From Tannerellaceae bacterium (GTDB lineage: Bacteria; Bacteroidota; Bacteroidia; Bacteroidales; Tannerellaceae): a stretch of DNA of 64,000 bases. Made by a program: the position numbers and the translations under genes. Numbering within the stretch: the stretch's first letter is position 1; every line of letters starts with the position of its first letter. The stretch covers positions 1 to 64,000 of the forward strand of contig JAJQEE010000158.1 of assembly GCA_021201865.1 (NCBI GenBank), given 5' to 3'. Positions 1 to 9,654 of this stretch are shown here, in pieces. The notes beneath the pieces were generated by a model that searched no databases, was not told where the DNA came from, and worked only from the letters and a program-made list of their open reading frames with translations.

Positions 1-82
1 CTTTAAAAAAATGGTAGCCAGTTATTTTTCAGGAATTTTTAACAGATAGTTTTTCCTTCCATACCCCAAACTTTTATTCCGT

Positions 83-107
83 CCTTTCAAAGGAATCCTT
101 TGAAAGG
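83..107. repeat. Tandem palindromes upstream of TPR gene
   Basis: Two 11-bp near-palindromes, CCTTTCAAAGG (83-93) and CCTTTGAAAGG (97-107), are separated by 3 bp and are perfect reverse complements of each other. They could form a hairpin or be a double operator. Nothing else is recognisable in bases 1-200. Confidence 0.6.
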
Positions 108-204
108 AAATGAACTCCGGATGAAAAAGTAAAAAACTTCATTTTTAAATGAAATCAAAAGAGATTAATTAAGCCCTATATATAAACAATTGACTTAATT
201 CTTT

Positions 205-212
205 TATTTTTG
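205..212 (+). promoter_or_regulatory. Bacteroidetes -7 box for the TPR gene
   Basis: TATTTTTG matches the TAnnTTTG consensus and lies 24 bases before the ATG at 236. No well-spaced -33 TTTG is seen. Confidence 0.55.
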
Positions 213-235
213 TCTGCTAAAATCAAAAAAACAAT

Positions 236-1201
236 ATGGGAAACTTCTTTACATCTCTTTTTTCTTCCAAAAAAAAAGAAGAACCGGAAAACAATATTCC
301 ACAGAAAGATCAGAAAAACTTCGATATTCTAAAATATGATGGAGTCAGAGCCCAGAAGTTAGGACGGCTTCCATATGCTATTAAATGTTATACAGAGGCT
401 TTAAAGATCCAGGACGATTTTGAAACGATGAATTATTTATCGACTGCTTACACGATGGCTGATCAAACAGAAAAAGCGCTGGAAATAGTAGACCGGATGA
501 TTGAAATAGAGCCAGAACATACTAATACATTACTCAGCAGAGTAAATATTTTCTTCATGCTGGATAAATATACAGAAGCCATTCAGGATTGTAGCCGGAT
601 CATAGAATTGGAGCCAGAAAACTTTTTAGCTTATTATTTCAGAGGAAAAGGAAAGTTCACTAAGAAAGACTATCTGAATGCCATTGCCGACCTGACAAAA
701 GCCATTGCTCTGAAAGAAGAATTTACGGATGCTTATTTATTAAGAGCAGAAACACTTTTAGCCATGCATCAGCCAAGCGAAGCGCTACCGGATATTGAGA
801 AAATAATTGAATTAGTACCTGAAGATGAAGCGGCTTATTTATTACGGGGCCGCATTCACGAAGAGATGAACGATACGGAAGCTGCAAACAAAGACTATCA
901 ACAAGTCCTTGAATTAAATCCTTTTAATGAAGAAGCTTATTTGTTATCGGGTTCTCTGTTGATCCATCAACAAAAGTACGAGGAAGCTATTGAGTTTTTT
1001 AATGAGGCTATTGAAATAAAACCTGAGTTTGCAAAAGCGTATAGCGAACGGGGGAAAGCGAAAAATCTGAAAGGAGATAAAGAAGGAGCCTTTGAAGATC
1101 TCAAAAAATCCATTGAATTAAATCCGGAAGGAGAAGAAGCGAAAAAATTCAACGGACAACATACGAACTTTGATAATATGTATAAAGGAGGCATTTTCTA
1201 A
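236..1201 (+). CDS. Tetratricopeptide repeat protein
   Basis: This 321-residue protein is made almost wholly of TPR units from about residue 30 to 305, seen as repeated A-Y/L-x-x-R-G/A and E-L-x-P-E/N signatures (for example ELEPENFLAYYFRGKGK). The N-terminus is lysine and glutamate rich and has no signal peptide or membrane helix, so it is probably cytoplasmic. TPR arrays are protein-binding scaffolds; the partner cannot be inferred here. A -7 box lies just upstream, and the gene converges on the frameshifted protease gene across a strong shared hairpin terminator. The ATG at 236 is chosen because it follows the -7 box at the right distance and opens the repeat region. The family is confident; the specific role is unknown. 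Confidence 0.85.
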   Translation: MGNFFTSLFSSKKKEEPENNIPQKDQKNFDILKYDGVRAQKLGRLPYAIKCYTEALKIQDDFETMNYLSTAYTMADQTEKALEIVDRMIEIEPEHTNTLLSRVNIFFMLDKYTEAIQDCSRIIELEPENFLAYYFRGKGKFTKKDYLNAIADLTKAIALKEEFTDAYLLRAETLLAMHQPSEALPDIEKIIELVPEDEAAYLLRGRIHEEMNDTEAANKDYQQVLELNPFNEEAYLLSGSLLIHQQKYEEAIEFFNEAIEIKPEFAKAYSERGKAKNLKGDKEGAFEDLKKSIELNPEGEEAKKFNGQHTNFDNMYKGGIF

Positions 1202-1213
1202 AAATAGGATCCG

Positions 1214-1259
1214 GAAATAAAATGTGTTTCCTACCCGGGCGGAAAACACATTTTATTTC
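1214..1259. terminator. Bidirectional hairpin terminator
   Basis: A perfect 16-bp stem (1214-1229 with 1244-1259) and 14-nt loop sit between convergent genes, with A-rich and T-rich flanks that suit termination in both directions. The stop codon of the minus-strand protease gene lies inside the right arm. Confidence 0.85.
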
Positions 1260-3986
1260 TTTATTCCCTTCACTATCTTCATCCCCTGATTAGTATAGAC
1301 TCGGAAAATGTAGACACCGGGAGTCCAGTTATCCGTTTGAAGAGTAGATTGTGGATACTCCACCACATTTATCAACTGACCTTCCATCTGATAGATCTCC
1401 ACCTTTTTTATGAATTCCGGATGTATAAAAGATACCTGATCTTTAAACACGACCGGGAAAATATGGGTTTCATCTCTATCCATACTTAAAACATCTACTG
1501 TAACCGGATCCGTTTGCTCACTCAAAGCACTTTCTTCTCCTGAATAAACTGCCGTTAACTGATAGGTCAATATCCCTTCCGGAACATTCTTATCCACATA
1601 GGAAGTCTCCGTGATCAAAGAACTATTCATCCGGCTGTTATTTCTATAAATATTATACCCATTTATCTCAGGAAAAGCGGTCACAAGCTGGCTTTTTAGA
1701 GCGAAGGAGATAGTTTCCACAGACACTTTCGATGACTTTTTATTTATAGGCGGAATAATGGAACCGGATTTCAACTGCATATTCCCCGATCTTAATTCTC
1801 CTTCCTGTGAGGAAATTACTCCTGCTACAATAAAATTTATATTTTCCTTTGTCTGTCTCCAATCAACTCCATCCAACGATACCATAGTGCCTTTTCCAGC
1901 CTCCTCCGGTCCATTATCACAGGCAGCGGGAAAACTGATCATATTATTATATTCTTTTGCATATACAGAAATGATCAGATCTTCTGAACCAATGGTAAAA
2001 GGTGTATTTAACGGGATCCTATTCAATGTTCTTCTTTTTGGATCTGTGACGGTTTGTCTGTAATCCCGTTCTCCCTGAACAATATAAATCTCATAGGAAC
2101 CGGTAACGGGTATAAATTCAACTGCTGTTAATTGTTTTTTATAGACGGCTTTGATCTCTTCAGCCGTCCATAACTGGCCAAAATAAAAAGGGGTATTATC
2201 TTCAAAGCCGTACGTCCAGCTAAAATCCTGGGTTCCCCGGAAAATAGTCTGTTCATATACCGGAGCCTTCCAGGTGATCTCTATATCATTCCCCTGCTTA
2301 ATAACTGTCACATCCGTAGGAGGTTTATATTGCTGTATATATATAGATTCCTGAATAATTGAAGATTCTGAACCATCACTATAGATGGCAGAAACACCAT
2401 ATAAATGGAAACCGGGTTCAAAATCAATATCTACATAAGAAGTACCATGGGTACGATCCAAAAAAAGTATGATCACGATAAATATAATACCCGGAAGGAG
2501 ATCCATCCACAGTAGGTGCCTTCCATTCCAAAACAACCTGTTGTTGTGAATAACTTACTGATAAATTATCCGGAGCAGCTTTACGTGTTAACTGATTCAT
2601 TCCATTTAACGTTTCCACTCCTTTATTTAACGGATCTAACCAGACATCCATTCTTTGTGAGATGTCTGTTCCATATTTATTCCAGTGAAACGAGAACTTC
2701 CCATACACATTCAAACCATTCAAATAATTGCAGGAAGAGTTTCCTCCTGTTAAGGTACCCACTACTAATTTATTTTCATTAAAAAGAGGAGATCCGGAAG
2801 AGCCTCCTTCCGTTACTCCGTATCCGTTGACAGTTTTTGAAAATATAATATTAAAATGAGCGGAAGTTGCCCCGGTCGTTCCGCCGCTTTCTACCCAGGT
2901 ATAATCAGTTGCCGGTTGGGTAAAAGTGGATATTTTTTTTATATCTCCCTGCGGATGATGTATATTTACTCCGAATTGTGGTAGCACCTCTCTCCTATCC
3001 CAACCATTATAATATACATCAAAACTTTCCGGAATATTACTTTGTAATAAGAGCAATAAACCATCTGAACCACCTTGTAGTGGAATCGCTACTTTCCGGG
3101 TACAGCCTATTAATATATGATTTCCTGTAGCAGTTGCTGTCCCGCTACAAGCATTGCTCTCATAATTAAAATAAAACATCCATTGAGTTAAATCCTCATC
3201 CGAAGCAATGGCCAAATCATCCTCCATACAGTGATAAGCAGTTAAAATATAGGGTGACAAATCTTCGGCTGTATTATTTACAAGCGAACCGGTACAATAA
3301 TAACTATTTCTACCTATTCGCTGGATCATACGGCATATTCCTCTTTTTTCATTTTGCCAGGCATCTCCTTCGTCACAATTGATATTCACCATACAGGAAC
3401 CTGAACTTCGTAAAGAAATTGTCAGATGGTTATATCCATACCCTATGGATTCTATTTCAATCCGGGGATTCTCTCCGGACTCCGCAGCCACATATTCCAG
3501 AATAATCTCATCTCCGGCCACAAATTCAGTTACAAACTTACCATTCAGAGGATTTGTAATATGGGTATAGGCTCCTAACACATGCGTCTTCTCCACATTG
3601 TAAATAAATAATTGTCCTCCTTCAGGAATATAAAAAGCATTGTAATAAAGCATAATAGCCGTTGCATCTTTCGCCTGAAGATGTAACTGCCATATCTTTT
3701 CTCCACCTGGTAATTCAGACCATTCACCTGCATTTTCAATGGAAAGATCCGTTGGGATCAGCGTGGCTATCCGTAGAGGAGCTCCCTGTCCGGTCTTCCA
3801 TTCATCTACCAGCTTTAAATCTTCCGTATTGAAATTGACAGGTATCCGGACACTTTTATCTATGGTGCTTTTTAATCCCGTTTCATACAAAAAACTGGGC
3901 GGCAAACCACCTGTGGTTAGTTGTCCATACCCGGACCAGGTAATAAGAAAAATCAATAAGAAAGAGAAAAGATATCCTCTATTCAT
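1253..3986 (-). pseudogene. T9SS-secreted trypsin-like protease, frameshifted
   Basis: When joined, this is a roughly 910-residue secreted serine endopeptidase. It has a signal peptide (MNRGYLFSFLLIFLITWSGYG), a PA-clan protease domain with the catalytic His in LTAYHC and the catalytic Ser in GGSSGSPL, fibronectin-like linker domains, and a C-terminal T9SS sorting domain ending in WTPGVYIFRVYT and a basic tail. It resembles lysyl-endopeptidase-like proteases of T9SS bacteria. The frame breaks at a run of seven A (2460-2466, T on the coding strand): with six bases the reading passes smoothly from YIYRDHTF to LDRTHGTSYVD. The first part (2424-3986) keeps the whole protease domain but loses the C-terminal signal needed for T9SS export. 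A sequencing error in the homopolymer is an equal possibility. Family assignment is good; cleavage specificity is not known. Confidence 0.8.
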
Positions 3987-3995
3987 CTGTAAATG

Positions 3996-5099
3996 TTACA
4001 GTTTAATATAAATTTGCTTTTTATAGAGGAAATAACCTGGTATCCAGTTAATGATCACAAAGAAAATAGCCCAGGCCAGCGAACCTCCATAATTACCTAA
4101 TACCGGTACGAATACCGAACCATACATGAAACCACTCAAACCTGTTACAGCAAAAACAGTACTTAATAAAGCAGCCTGCACATACAGATAGAGTGGATTA
4201 ATACCAAACGATTCAAAAAAGAGTGACCATTTTTTCTTCCCGTTCATATCAATGATCCAGATCAATAAAGCAAGAAACAGAGAACCAAAGCCACAGGTAG
4301 TCAGTACAAAGGTACTACTCCATATCTTCTTGTTGATAGGACACCCATAACTCAGTAACAATCCTATAAACAAGAGGATCGTACCAAAAATGAATAAATT
4401 ACGAATGATCAGCTCATTATTTTTCTTACTGTCCAGAATCATTTTACCTGCATAAAAACCCAATAAAACATGTGCAATACTACCTATTGTACTCAGCAAT
4501 CCTTCCGGATCAAAAGCAATACGGGTTCCGTCTGCCATCGTGTCTTTATATACGTGAGATTCTCCGAAAAGACTCCGGTCCACAACAGCTATAATATTAT
4601 CCGGACTCATAGTCATGCTATCCGTAAACCCTAACAAAGCCCAGTAAAAAACTAAAATACCTCCGGCCACATGCAAAAGATACTTATGATTCACTGCCAA
4701 ACCTATTAATGAACCGGCTCCATAAGCGAGCGCCAGACGCTGCATAACACCTAAAATACGTAGGTTTTCAAAATCCGTAAATCCGCTACGAACTACTAAT
4801 CCAAACAGATTCAGGCCCAATCCAACCAGGAAAATAAGGATGGTCCTTTTGATTATCTTTGTTACACTTTCTTTGGATAAAGAAAAATTATATTTTCGGA
4901 GGGAAAAGAACATGGATACTCCCATAATAAACATAAAGAAAGGAAATACCAGATCAGTAGGAGTAAGACCATCCCACTGCTCATGTCTCAAAGGGGCATA
5001 TACATATTGCCAGGAACCAGGATTATTTACCATAATCATCCCGGCTATGGTGATACCTCTCATTACATCTAAAGATAATAATCTGCCAGATTGTGCCAT
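3996..5099 (-). CDS. DUF5009/HGSNAT-like acyltransferase membrane protein
   Basis: This 367-residue polytopic membrane protein has about ten hydrophobic segments and begins with the conserved signature RLLSLDVMRGITIAGMIMVN, followed by the PTDLVFPFFMFIMGVS motif. These are typical of the DUF5009 group, related to heparan-alpha-glucosaminide N-acetyltransferase and the bacterial NagX proteins. Members are thought to move acetyl groups across the inner membrane onto amino sugars, but the substrate here is not shown by sequence or context. It has its own -7 box at 5150-5157 and is followed after 9 bases by the protease gene on the same strand, though a shared function is not evident. Confidence 0.8.
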   Translation of the reverse strand: MAQSGRLLSLDVMRGITIAGMIMVNNPGSWQYVYAPLRHEQWDGLTPTDLVFPFFMFIMGVSMFFSLRKYNFSLSKESVTKIIKRTILIFLVGLGLNLFGLVVRSGFTDFENLRILGVMQRLALAYGAGSLIGLAVNHKYLLHVAGGILVFYWALLGFTDSMTMSPDNIIAVVDRSLFGESHVYKDTMADGTRIAFDPEGLLSTIGSIAHVLLGFYAGKMILDSKKNNELIIRNLFIFGTILLFIGLLLSYGCPINKKIWSSTFVLTTCGFGSLFLALLIWIIDMNGKKKWSLFFESFGINPLYLYVQAALLSTVFAVTGLSGFMYGSVFVPVLGNYGGSLAWAIFFVIINWIPGYFLYKKQIYIKL

Positions 5100-5149
5100 T
5101 TTTCAATAATATTATAGAGTTATAAAGTTAAGTTCAAAACGTTATGCAA

Positions 5150-5157
5150 CAAATATA
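5150..5157 (-). promoter_or_regulatory. -7 box for the DUF5009 gene
   Basis: On the minus strand this reads TATATTTG (TAnnTTTG), 50 bases ahead of the ATG at 5099. Confidence 0.5.
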
Positions 5158-5162
5158 GTATT

Positions 5163-5942
5163 TTATCCTGAAACCTGCACATCAAATCCTTCCGTACGTG
5201 CTTTGTCTGCAATCATTTCCAATTCTTCTTTCGAAATTTTTTTTAATCCTTTTACCGGTGTTTCCCGTTCGATCGTATAGATCATAACCTGTCTGGGATG
5301 GATCTTTTTCAAGGCTTCTATCCAGCCGGATATTTCCGGTTCAGTCGTATTATCTACCTCTTCACCCTGATAGGTTCCTTTTAAAAACATGGTCTGAATA
5401 ATCACTTGTCCTTCAAAACAAATCAACTGTGAGAGTAAATCGTCAAAATTAAAAGAGGGAGAATTGGGAACATCTATCTGTTGGATCCGGCTATCCAAAA
5501 CAGAATCCAGCTTCATAATATTATCATCCACTTTTTTGAGTGCCTCAAAAACAGCTTCTTTGTGCAACGTAGTAGAATTAGATAATACAGCAATCCGGGC
5601 TGTCGGAAAATAAATATTACGTAAAAAGATTGTATCCTCAACGATCCCTGCAAACTCAGGATGCAACGTAGGTTCGCCATTTCCGGCATAGGTTATCACA
5701 TCCGGAATCATCCCTTCTTCCTTCATTGATATTAACTTACTTTCCAACGCTTTTTTCACATTTTCCCGGGTAGGCAACTTACTGGTAGTTCGTCGTTCTT
5801 CATTGAGACCACATTCGCAGTAAATACAGTTGAATGAGCACAATTTTCCATCTGTAGGCAAAAGGTTAATTCCTAAAGAAACTCCTAAACGACGGCTCCG
5901 GACAGGTCCGAAAATAATTTCATCAAAAAGAATGGTAGCCAT
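5163..5942 (-). CDS. Radical SAM protein
   Basis: A 259-residue radical S-adenosylmethionine enzyme. The [4Fe-4S]-binding motif is present as CSFNCIYC near residue 35, and the N-terminus (FGPVRSRRLGVSLGINLLP) is typical of a COG0731-like family of small radical SAM proteins found in Bacteroidetes and archaea. A GNGEPTLHPEF motif after the cluster site fits the SAM-binding GGEP element. The reaction is not known for this branch. The gene stands alone between the DUF5009 and HHH-protein genes, with a -7 box upstream at 5987-5994. Confidence 0.85.
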   Translation of the reverse strand: MATILFDEIIFGPVRSRRLGVSLGINLLPTDGKLCSFNCIYCECGLNEERRTTSKLPTRENVKKALESKLISMKEEGMIPDVITYAGNGEPTLHPEFAGIVEDTIFLRNIYFPTARIAVLSNSTTLHKEAVFEALKKVDDNIMKLDSVLDSRIQQIDVPNSPSFNFDDLLSQLICFEGQVIIQTMFLKGTYQGEEVDNTTEPEISGWIEALKKIHPRQVMIYTIERETPVKGLKKISKEELEMIADKARTEGFDVQVSG

Positions 5943-5986
5943 TTTTACTAATATAGTTTATTCCTTAAATCAAAAACTTATAAACA

Positions 5987-5994
5987 CAAAGTTA
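5987..5994 (-). promoter_or_regulatory. -7 box for the radical SAM gene
   Basis: On the minus strand this reads TAACTTTG, a TAnnTTTG match 45 bases before the ATG at 5942. Confidence 0.5.
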
Positions 5995-6013
5995 ACAAGT
6001 TTATCGGGTTATA

Positions 6014-8059
6014 TCAGAATTTCCATTGAATAAGGAAGGATCCTTCGGTTTTCCTGTTCCCTTCAATCTCTTCCAGGCCAGTACCAATCGTTTCCTGATC
6101 CGGATAATAAGTATATCCCATTTTCATGGAAAAAGAAAGTTTTTTCCATATATTCCAACGAAGTAAACCGGACAGGCGAACTCCTCTTCCATACAAAGTA
6201 TTCATATGATATACATAGGGCATATTCTTTTCATAGGAACTGATCCGGGTGGTATAATCATCCGTATGAAAATAAGCGATAAACAGATCCAGCCGGACCG
6301 GAGAGGTGCCGGCCTCCCAACCTATACTCTGTGTAATGGCATATCCTTTTCTCTTCTTTTGAGATCTCTCTTCATATAAAACGCCTTCTAAGGAAGTTTT
6401 CAGCACAAAAGGATAGCCCATATACAATCCTTGTATTCTCAGGCGTTGTTGATCATAAGGAATTATATCATAAGAGGTATGATTATTAAAAAGGATATTT
6501 TTTTCTTTCTCTTTATACCGATACCGGATATACCAGGAAAAAAATCTATTTTGTGTATGATCTACCTGTACCATATACTCCTTACCACCCGAGGGGGTAT
6601 CGATTCCATATTTTAACCATGGATACCGGAAGAAATCTCTATAAGCAGAAATTTTCCAATAGGGAATAGGGGTAAACTGAATGCCTGTATACACACCGTG
6701 TTCATTCTGAACAGATGAACTCTGAGAAAAAGCATTTCCAAACCAGGCCTGATATCTACGATCATAATACCGGTGCAATACCAGAAAAGAGAAATAGGAA
6801 GCCGGAATAAAATTAAACCCATTTAAAACAGCGATTGCTCCATTTCCTGACAAAGCCATCTCGCCATACAATTTGGTATGCTTCGTTTTCCACACATAAT
6901 CCACACTACTGTTGATATTGGTTTTTCCTCTGAAATAGAATAAATTATAGGGCTTTTCTTCCGGTTCATAGCTATATTTTCCAAATGAGTGTGTTAATAA
7001 AGTAACCCCGACATGCACATCCGGGGTTGAATAGTTTATATTTCCCCCATAGACCTGCATAGGGATCGTTTTTCTCTTTTCCAGATCACGGACCAATCGG
7101 TTCAAACCGTCTGTTTTCACCGAAGAGATCGTATGATCCTCCACACTTCCATCCATATAACGGAAAGATTGAAATAAACTGAATTCCCAGTTCTTGATAG
7201 CCAGAGTTCCGGCGATTCCACGAAAAAAATCATTCTCATTAGTAGAATAATGTCTTCGAAAACCATTGTTTCTTCTTTCTCCCTGGATGACCATAGCCGA
7301 CTTACCCGGGGAATAATCATTACTTACTATCAATCCCTGACCAAAAGATATTTTATAATCTCCTATGGCTAAGCTTTTTAATTTGTTGATATCTTTTATA
7401 AAAAGATGTGCAGAGTAATAATCATACCCTTTATGATAATTATTCCAGAAAGCTTCCCCGGCATCTTTCTCTCCGACCATACCCAACTGGATCTTTTGTT
7501 CATATTGGTAAGAATAACGTAAGGAATGATAAAAGGGTTCCCCAACATATTTCCGGTTAGGATATAGAGCCAAAATACTATCGGAATATTCTTTATAGCC
7601 CTTTTTTTGTTGATAAGTCTGATTATAATTAATAATAAATTGATTAACGCCATACTTCAACATATTATTAACATCTAAAGGACGGTTTTCAACATTCTTT
7701 TCACCAATGTATACAAAAGGGATTAAGAGTTGAATAGTAGGGTAATCCATATGGTCCACACCTTTTAATTCATAAATGGAAACCATATACCCATGTTTTT
7801 CGCGATAATCCATCAGACCCCGGATCTGCAAATCGGTAAGAAAAGGGATCCGGTTCAACTCTTCGTGTGTAACCTGGTTAAGATCCAAAGGATTCTCTTT
7901 CAAATAGGAAAGTTCCTCATATATTTCCTCAAACCGGGAAGGATCATCAGATCCGGCAATCTGTTCTTCTATATATTCTATCCAATTATCAACAATCATT
8001 ATATTCTGGCAATAAGTATAATAACTGTTTATCAACAAGATTATAAACAACTTTTTCAT
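6014..8059 (-). CDS. Helix-hairpin-helix outer-membrane barrel protein
   Basis: This 681-residue protein has an N-terminal signal peptide (MKKLFIILLINSYYTYCQN), then about 100 residues of ComEA-like helix-hairpin-helix repeats (PLDLNQVTHEELNRIPFLTD, then IRGLMDYREKHG). The remaining 550 residues are rich in aromatic, alternating segments and end in phenylalanine (SFLIQWKF), as expected for an outer-membrane beta-barrel. Proteins with this HHH-plus-barrel design are common in Bacteroidetes, but no function is established to my knowledge. The gene follows another barrel-like gene (8073-8885) after 13 bases, so the two are probably one operon and may form a complex. Confidence 0.7.
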   Translation of the reverse strand: MKKLFIILLINSYYTYCQNIMIVDNWIEYIEEQIAGSDDPSRFEEIYEELSYLKENPLDLNQVTHEELNRIPFLTDLQIRGLMDYREKHGYMVSIYELKGVDHMDYPTIQLLIPFVYIGEKNVENRPLDVNNMLKYGVNQFIINYNQTYQQKKGYKEYSDSILALYPNRKYVGEPFYHSLRYSYQYEQKIQLGMVGEKDAGEAFWNNYHKGYDYYSAHLFIKDINKLKSLAIGDYKISFGQGLIVSNDYSPGKSAMVIQGERRNNGFRRHYSTNENDFFRGIAGTLAIKNWEFSLFQSFRYMDGSVEDHTISSVKTDGLNRLVRDLEKRKTIPMQVYGGNINYSTPDVHVGVTLLTHSFGKYSYEPEEKPYNLFYFRGKTNINSSVDYVWKTKHTKLYGEMALSGNGAIAVLNGFNFIPASYFSFLVLHRYYDRRYQAWFGNAFSQSSSVQNEHGVYTGIQFTPIPYWKISAYRDFFRYPWLKYGIDTPSGGKEYMVQVDHTQNRFFSWYIRYRYKEKEKNILFNNHTSYDIIPYDQQRLRIQGLYMGYPFVLKTSLEGVLYEERSQKKRKGYAITQSIGWEAGTSPVRLDLFIAYFHTDDYTTRISSYEKNMPYVYHMNTLYGRGVRLSGLLRWNIWKKLSFSMKMGYTYYPDQETIGTGLEEIEGNRKTEGSFLIQWKF

Positions 8060-8072
8060 GCCTGATCCCGCA

Positions 8073-8885
8073 TTAAAATGAATAATGAATCCCTACTCCG
8101 GTACTAACGCCCAACACCGGATGAAACAGAGCTGCGACATCGATGGTGAACCGTGAAAAAGTATAGCTACAGCCAAAAGAGGGTAGAAGAGGAGTGGTTT
8201 TTATGCCTGCATATATCCTGAACTGATCTAATAAGCCATACTCCAGACCAAAGCTTCCCCGGAGGAAAGTAGAAGGAGTATACCCTACAGTTCCGGCTAT
8301 TAACACCCGGTTCATAAGTAGATATTGAAAACCTGTTTCTACTTTGTATTCAGTAAAATCCTTTATTTCAATCCCTTCTTTCTGAATAGAAGCAGAAGAA
8401 AAATTCATTATAAACAATCCTATCAACAAGTTATCAGTAATTCTACAGACCATCCCTATATCAGTAGACAGATAAGAACTTTTATCTGCCTCCTGATCGG
8501 TTTGTAGAAAACTATATTGAAAACTGAGACCTAAAAACCAGGAATTATTTAGTTGTTTACTCATTAACCCACGGATCATGCTTTCTCTATAAGAATCGTA
8601 TCCAAAAGAAGAAATATGAACACCAGAAGAAAGAAAAGAGGATGGATAATAAAAACTGCCATTCAAAGAACCTAACTCTTTTATTAAATAGCGATTATAA
8701 TAAGTCATGTGTATTTCCTTACATTGCCGGAAAGCAAGTAAAGCTGGATTATAAAAGACAGATTGAGTGACTCCATTTTCACCCATAGCCAGACTCCGGA
8801 TATCCGGTAATCGTAAATTATTCATACTGTGGGCATAGTGGGCGGACATACATAGTATGATCCAACCTAAGCAGATTGTTTTCAT
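8073..8885 (-). CDS. Outer-membrane beta-barrel protein, PorV/PorQ-like
   Basis: A 270-residue protein with a signal peptide (to about residue 20) and then RSLAMGENGVTQSVFYNPALLA, which resembles the start of PorV/PorQ/FadL-type barrels, where a short N-terminal plug reads 'A-G-x-A-x-x-A-x-x-NPA'. It ends in a terminal aromatic (GVGIHYSF), typical of outer-membrane barrels. It leads a two-gene operon with the HHH barrel protein and has a -7 box at 8918-8925. A link to T9SS is possible but is inference from the fold alone. Confidence 0.55.
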   Translation of the reverse strand: MKTICLGWIILCMSAHYAHSMNNLRLPDIRSLAMGENGVTQSVFYNPALLAFRQCKEIHMTYYNRYLIKELGSLNGSFYYPSSFLSSGVHISSFGYDSYRESMIRGLMSKQLNNSWFLGLSFQYSFLQTDQEADKSSYLSTDIGMVCRITDNLLIGLFIMNFSSASIQKEGIEIKDFTEYKVETGFQYLLMNRVLIAGTVGYTPSTFLRGSFGLEYGLLDQFRIYAGIKTTPLLPSFGCSYTFSRFTIDVAALFHPVLGVSTGVGIHYSF

Positions 8886-8917
8886 AATTAAGATTTGGTT
8901 TCATTGGTTATTATTCA

Positions 8918-8925
8918 CAAATATA
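8918..8925 (-). promoter_or_regulatory. -7 box for the barrel/HHH operon
   Basis: The minus strand reads TATATTTG (TAnnTTTG) about 33 bases before the ATG at 8885. Confidence 0.5.
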
Positions 8926-9026
8926 ATATATTAACATTACTCAACAACTTTCTGACCTATATAATTGTAATTATCATTTAATTAATCAAATAGTGTAAAA
9001 CTCAAACAGCGAATAGGAAAAAGAGT

Positions 9027-9034
9027 TATTTTTG
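9027..9034 (+). promoter_or_regulatory. -7 box abutting the DUF4294 start codon
   Basis: TATTTTTG ends only 5 bases before the ATG at 9040. If it works as a standard -7 element, transcription starts at or within a base or two of the start codon. Confidence 0.5.
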
Positions 9035-9039
9035 TAAGA

Positions 9040-9654
9040 ATGAGAATTTGTAAATGGCACATATTATCCCTCACATTTCTTTTGATTATAGTCACAGAAA
9101 TAAAAGCACAGGTAATACCTCAAAAGAATGTGGTTCCGGAAGGACATCAACGGGCTTATATCGATGAAAATAACGATACGATCCCTCTTGTCCGCCTGCG
9201 AACTGTGTATGTGTATCCGGAAGTGAAGTTTAAAAACAAAAAAGAACAACAACAATATACTAAGCTGGTCAGAGATGTAAAACGAACCCTTCCGTATGCT
9301 AAGATGATATATGATACCCTGATCGAAACCTATGAATATATGAAAACTCTTCCCAATGATAAAGCCCGACAGGAACACTTGAAACGGATGGAAAAAGAGT
9401 TATTTAAAGAATATAAACCTGAACTGAAAAAATTGACTTTTAATCAGGGTAAACTACTTATTAAACTGGTAGACCGGGAGTGTAATCAATCCAGTTATAA
9501 CCTTGTGAAAGCTTATTTAGGTACTTTCCGGGCCAGTTTCTGGAATATATTTGCCGGTATGTTTGGTACCAGTCTGAAAACAGAATATGATCCCAAAGGA
9601 AAAGATGCCATGACCGAACGGATAGTAGTATTAGTGGAAAACGGGTTAATCTGA
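9040..9654 (+). CDS. DUF4294-type exported protein
   Basis: A 204-residue protein with a cleavable-looking signal peptide (residues 1-23, ending EIKAQ) and then a conserved block, DTIPLVRLRTVYVYPEVKFKN, followed by a charged helical region. I recognise this as the DUF4294 family of Bacteroidetes, whose role is unknown. Its 3' end overlaps the convergent RNA methyltransferase gene by 9 bases. The only in-frame ATG that includes the signal peptide is at 9040, immediately downstream of a -7 box, so the mRNA may have almost no leader. Confidence 0.7.
   Translation: MRICKWHILSLTFLLIIVTEIKAQVIPQKNVVPEGHQRAYIDENNDTIPLVRLRTVYVYPEVKFKNKKEQQQYTKLVRDVKRTLPYAKMIYDTLIETYEYMKTLPNDKARQEHLKRMEKELFKEYKPELKKLTFNQGKLLIKLVDRECNQSSYNLVKAYLGTFRASFWNIFAGMFGTSLKTEYDPKGKDAMTERIVVLVENGLI

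Noticed and set aside
9646..9654. Overlap of convergent genes as a possible error
   Set aside because: Both frames are well supported to their ends, and short convergent overlaps are common.
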